This document shows, piece after piece, positions 5,486 to 7,308 of a stretch of 7,308 nucleotides of DNA. Position 1 is the first letter of the stretch. Each line of letters starts with the position of its first letter. The notes beneath the pieces are model-generated. The model saw only the letters and a list, made by a program, of their open reading frames with translations, had not been told where the DNA came from and made no database searches. This DNA is from Rhodospirillaceae bacterium UBA6608 (GTDB lineage Bacteria > Pseudomonadota > Alphaproteobacteria > Rhodospirillales_A > Casp-alpha2), in assembly GCA_002433335.1 (NCBI GenBank), contig DJHY01000009.1, positions 1-7,308 on the forward strand. Reading direction: 5' to 3'. The translations under genes were made by a program, and so were the position numbers.

Positions 5486-6655
5486 TTAGTCGCTCAGGCA
5501 TTCCCGAATGCGCTCCATGGCCTTCAGGATGTTCTCCTTCGAATTGGCGTAGGAAAACCGGATATAGCCTTCGCCATGGGCGCCGAAGCTGGTGCCGGAA
5601 ATGATCGCGACCCCGGCCTCGTTCAACAGCTTGTTCTGCAGTTCCATGGACGACAGGCCCGTGCCCTCGATATTCGGGAAGGCATAGAACGCGCCGCCCG
5701 GTTCGGCGCAGCGAAAGCCCGGAATCTGGTTCAATTCGCGCAGAATCACTTTACGGCGTTCGTCAAAAGCCTTGACCATCTCGGTAACCGCGTCCTGCGG
5801 CCCGTCGAGGGCCGCGATGCCCGCGAATTGAGCAGAGGCGTTGACGCAGGAATTGCAGTTGATGGCCAGGCGCGTCACCGGTTCGACCATCGATTTCGGC
5901 CAGACGCCATAGCCCATGCGCCAGCCGGTCATGGCATAGGTCTTGGACCAGCCGTCCAGCAGGATCACCCGGTCGCGCAGGTGCTCGTATTCCAGCAGGC
6001 TGACGTGCTCGCGCCCGTCGTACAGCATCCGGCAATAGATCTCGTCGGACATAATCGTGACGTGCGGGTGCTTCATCAGCCCCTCGGCCAGCTTGTCCAT
6101 TTCCTCGCGCGGCACGGCCCCGCCGGTCGGGTTGGCGGGCGAATTCAGGATGATCAGCCGCGTCGCCGGGGTGATCAGGCTCAACACTTCCTCGGCCGAG
6201 AACGCGAAGCCCTTGTCTTCGTGCAGCGGCATCGGCACCGGCTTGGCGCCCGTGAACTTGATGACGCTCTCGTAGATCGGGAAGCCCGGGTTGGGATAGA
6301 TGATCTCGGCGCCCGGCTCACCCAGGGCCAACACGGCGAAGAACATGGTGACCTTGCCGCCCGGCACGATGATCACGTCCGCGGGGTCGACCTTCACCTT
6401 ACGATGGCGTTCGATGTCGCGGACCACGGCTTCGCGCAGTTCGGGGATGCCGTTGGCCGGGGTATAGCCGTGATGGCCGTCGCGCAGCGCCTTGATGGCG
6501 GCCTCGACGATATGGTCCGGGGTTTTGAAATCCGGCTGGCCGATCCCCAGGTTGATGATGTCCTTGCCCTGGGCGGCGAGGGCGTTGGCCCGGGCCAGAA
6601 CTTCGAACGCGCTTTCCGTGCCCAGACGCGACATGGCGGCGGCCATTTGAACCAT
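5486..6655 (-). CDS. PLP-dependent class I/II aminotransferase (aspartate aminotransferase-like)
   Basis: The 389-residue product is a complete fold-type I aminotransferase of the aspartate/alanine group, a cytosolic dimer moving amino groups between an amino acid and a 2-oxo acid such as 2-oxoglutarate. Visible are INLGIGQPDF (34-43), GYTPANGIPELREAV (63-77), NSPANPTGG (171-179), PLP-contacting Asp204 and Tyr207 in SDEIY, the Schiff-base Lys238 in DGWSKTYAMTGWRMGYG (234-250), and the carboxylate-binding Arg366 in GYIRFSYA. The ATG at 6655 has GGAG at 6668-6665, nine bases away. The frame stays open upstream to 7063, but that part overlaps the divergent cupin gene and has no family similarity. 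The next ATGs (6646, 6634) lack an SD. Exact substrate (Asp, Ala, N-succinyl-DAP or other) cannot be fixed; Trp236 before the SK pair departs from the more common Val or Leu. Confidence 0.94.
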   Translation of the reverse strand: MVQMAAAMSRLGTESAFEVLARANALAAQGKDIINLGIGQPDFKTPDHIVEAAIKALRDGHHGYTPANGIPELREAVVRDIERHRKVKVDPADVIIVPGGKVTMFFAVLALGEPGAEIIYPNPGFPIYESVIKFTGAKPVPMPLHEDKGFAFSAEEVLSLITPATRLIILNSPANPTGGAVPREEMDKLAEGLMKHPHVTIMSDEIYCRMLYDGREHVSLLEYEHLRDRVILLDGWSKTYAMTGWRMGYGVWPKSMVEPVTRLAINCNSCVNASAQFAGIAALDGPQDAVTEMVKAFDERRKVILRELNQIPGFRCAEPGGAFYAFPNIEGTGLSSMELQNKLLNEAGVAIISGTSFGAHGEGYIRFSYANSKENILKAMERIRECLSD

Positions 6656-6755
6656 GGATGTGAACTCCGCTTGATGTTTCTTGTGTTTATGGACCTGTGC
6701 GGTCCGTTTCAGGTTGCCGCACTGTATGGTACAGGGCGGGAAGGAGGCAACGGCG
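6656..6755. promoter_or_regulatory. Divergent promoter region with two short inverted repeats
   Basis: This 100-bp gap must hold the promoters of both the aminotransferase and the cupin gene. It contains GGACC-TGTGC-GGTCC (6691-6705) and CTGTA-TGG-TACAG (6722-6734), both perfect. The second overlaps the only TATGGT-like sequence upstream of the cupin gene and ends six bases before its SD. They could be operators shared by the divergent genes. No convincing sigma-70 pair was found for either direction. Confidence 0.4.
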
Positions 6756-7133
6756 ATGAATGAAACGAACCTGACGGCGGCGGGCAACCTGTTCGCCGAC
6801 CTGCCCGATGGCAAGGGGCAGGAAGTCTTCACCCGGCTGGCCCAGGGCGGGGCCTTTCGGTTGGAGCGCATCGTCTCGACCGGGCAGGCTTCGCCGCCGG
6901 GAGAATGGCCAGACAACTGGTACGACCAGAACGACGCCGAATGGGTGATTCTGCTGTCCGGCGCGGCCGACTTATTGATCGAGGGCGAGGCCCAGGCGCG
7001 ACACCTTGAACCCGGCGATTTCCTGCTGCTTCCGGCCCGTTGCCGCCACCGGGTCGAGGCCACGGCGGCGGGCCGGGAAACGGTCTGGCTGGCGCTGCAC
7101 TTCAGCCCCGGCGAAGCGGCGGAATCAGATTAA
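6756..7133 (+). CDS. Small cupin domain-containing protein
   Basis: The 125-residue product is a single-domain cupin, a small cytosolic beta-barrel. The fold is marked by SPPGEWPDNWYDQNDAEWVI (residues 47-66), then LLSGAADLLIEGEA, then the second cupin motif LEPGDFLLLPARCRHRVE. It ends in a strand with TVWLALHF. Motif 1 lacks the usual HxH metal ligands, having Asp/Glu and Trp there; only motif 2 keeps a PxxxxH-type histidine. A similar group of short bacterial cupins with WYDQ and EW is known, of uncertain function. The ATG at 6756 has AAGGAGG (6741-6747) eight bases upstream. The frame extends back to 6681, but that extension runs into the aminotransferase promoter region and looks non-coding. 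It is divergent from the aminotransferase gene. A catalytic or ligand-sensing role cannot be assigned. Confidence 0.88.
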   Translation: MNETNLTAAGNLFADLPDGKGQEVFTRLAQGGAFRLERIVSTGQASPPGEWPDNWYDQNDAEWVILLSGAADLLIEGEAQARHLEPGDFLLLPARCRHRVEATAAGRETVWLALHFSPGEAAESD

Positions 7134-7252
7134 TCGGCAACCGCTCACGCATGGCTTGACGCGGGCCGGACAGAGGATTACACAAGGCGCTCTTTCGCGG
7201 GCCGCGCTTTCCAAAACAGCGGCCCCAGTGGTCCCACAAAGGGGCCCGAATG
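7134..7252 (+). other. Spacer and tRNA leader with GC-rich hairpins
   Basis: After the cupin stop there is no clear T-run terminator. The presumed tRNA leader (about 7191-7252) can form a 7-bp stem, GGGCCGC (7199-7205) with GCGGCCC (7219-7225), and a 6-bp stem, GGTCCC (7230-7235) with GGGGCC (7241-7246, one G-T pair). These would fold ahead of the tRNA and be removed during 5' processing. Confidence 0.4.
7156..7184 (+). promoter_or_regulatory. Sigma-70 promoter of tRNA-His
   Basis: TTGACG (7156-7161), a 17-base spacer and TACACA (7179-7184) make a good housekeeping promoter, with start expected near 7191, about 60 bases before the tRNA. The bases after the -10 (AGGCGC) form a GC-rich discriminator, as in promoters of stable RNAs under stringent control. 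Confidence 0.65.
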
Positions 7253-7308
7253 GTGGCTGTAGCTCAGTTGGTTAGAGCATCGGCTTGTGGTGCCGAGGGT
7301 CGTGGGTT
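7253..7308 (+). tRNA. tRNA-His (anticodon GTG), 3' part beyond window
   Basis: The acceptor 5' strand GTGGCTG, position 8 T, D-arm GCTC...GAGC with TTGGTTA loop, and anticodon stem TCGGC/GCCGA enclosing TTGTGGT give anticodon GTG, for histidine. The variable loop and GTGGGTT, the start of the T-arm, are visible; the remaining T-loop, acceptor 3' strand and any CCA lie outside. The base before position 1 is G (7252), so the histidine identity base G-1 could be gene-encoded. Confidence 0.95.

Noticed and set aside
6681..6755. Longer cupin start at 6681 or 6726
   Set aside because: The extension has no good SD and lies in the promoter gap, while AAGGAGG sits eight bases before the ATG at 6756.
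5576..6763. A 395-codon plus-strand open frame opposite the aminotransferase
   Set aside because: It is antisense to a complete aminotransferase with all key motifs. The product is rich in Arg, His, Gly and Asp without domain signs.
6656..7063. N-terminal extension of the aminotransferase to give 525 residues
   Set aside because: The extra 136 residues overlap the divergent cupin gene and are of low-complexity shadow character. The ATG at 6655 has an SD and gives the family's normal length.

Overview
The window is about 60% G+C, densely packed, and reads as a chromosomal segment of an alphaproteobacterium, most likely a Rhodospirillales-type organism. This rests on the glnB-glnA gene order behind a sigma-54 promoter, the codon bias, and the sequence character of GlnB, GlnA and the class I aminotransferase. 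No insertion sequence, phage gene, CRISPR array or clear sign of recent transfer is visible. The taxonomic placement is inference.

Layout from left to right. (1) 1-916, minus: the N-terminal 305 residues of a KefB/KefC-type (CPA2) potassium/proton antiporter, cut by the window edge. (2) 917-1209: a divergent intergenic region. (3) 1210-3082, plus: a probable two-gene operon of an aldo/keto reductase and an MlaF-like ABC ATPase, 7 bp apart. (4) 3083-3252: a convergent intergenic region with two near-identical hairpin terminators in tandem, oriented to end glnA transcription. (5) 3253-5114, minus: glnB (PII) followed by glnA (type I glutamine synthetase). (6) 5115-5485: the glnB control region, with a good sigma-54 promoter, a possible sigma-70 promoter, several inverted repeats and, at its far end, the probable terminator of the next gene. 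(7) 5486-6655, minus: a PLP-dependent class I aminotransferase. (8) 6756-7133, plus: a small cupin protein, divergent from the aminotransferase. (9) 7253 to the window end, plus: the 5' part of tRNA-His(GTG), behind a sigma-70 promoter with a GC-rich discriminator.

The functional core is nitrogen assimilation. GlnB senses glutamine (by uridylylation at Tyr51) and 2-oxoglutarate/ATP, and controls GS adenylylation (Tyr402 in this GlnA) and the NtrB/NtrC system. The sigma-54 promoter before glnB would couple transcription of both genes to nitrogen limitation. The aminotransferase downstream of this locus would move amino nitrogen between glutamate and other amino acids. The antiporter and the divergent aldo/keto reductase could both serve electrophile defence (inference).

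I found nothing that clearly is a new biological system. The most unusual items are the duplicated UNCG-loop terminators after glnA, the cluster of inverted repeats in the glnB control region, and an MlaF-like ATPase with no visible permease and an extra segment before its H-loop.
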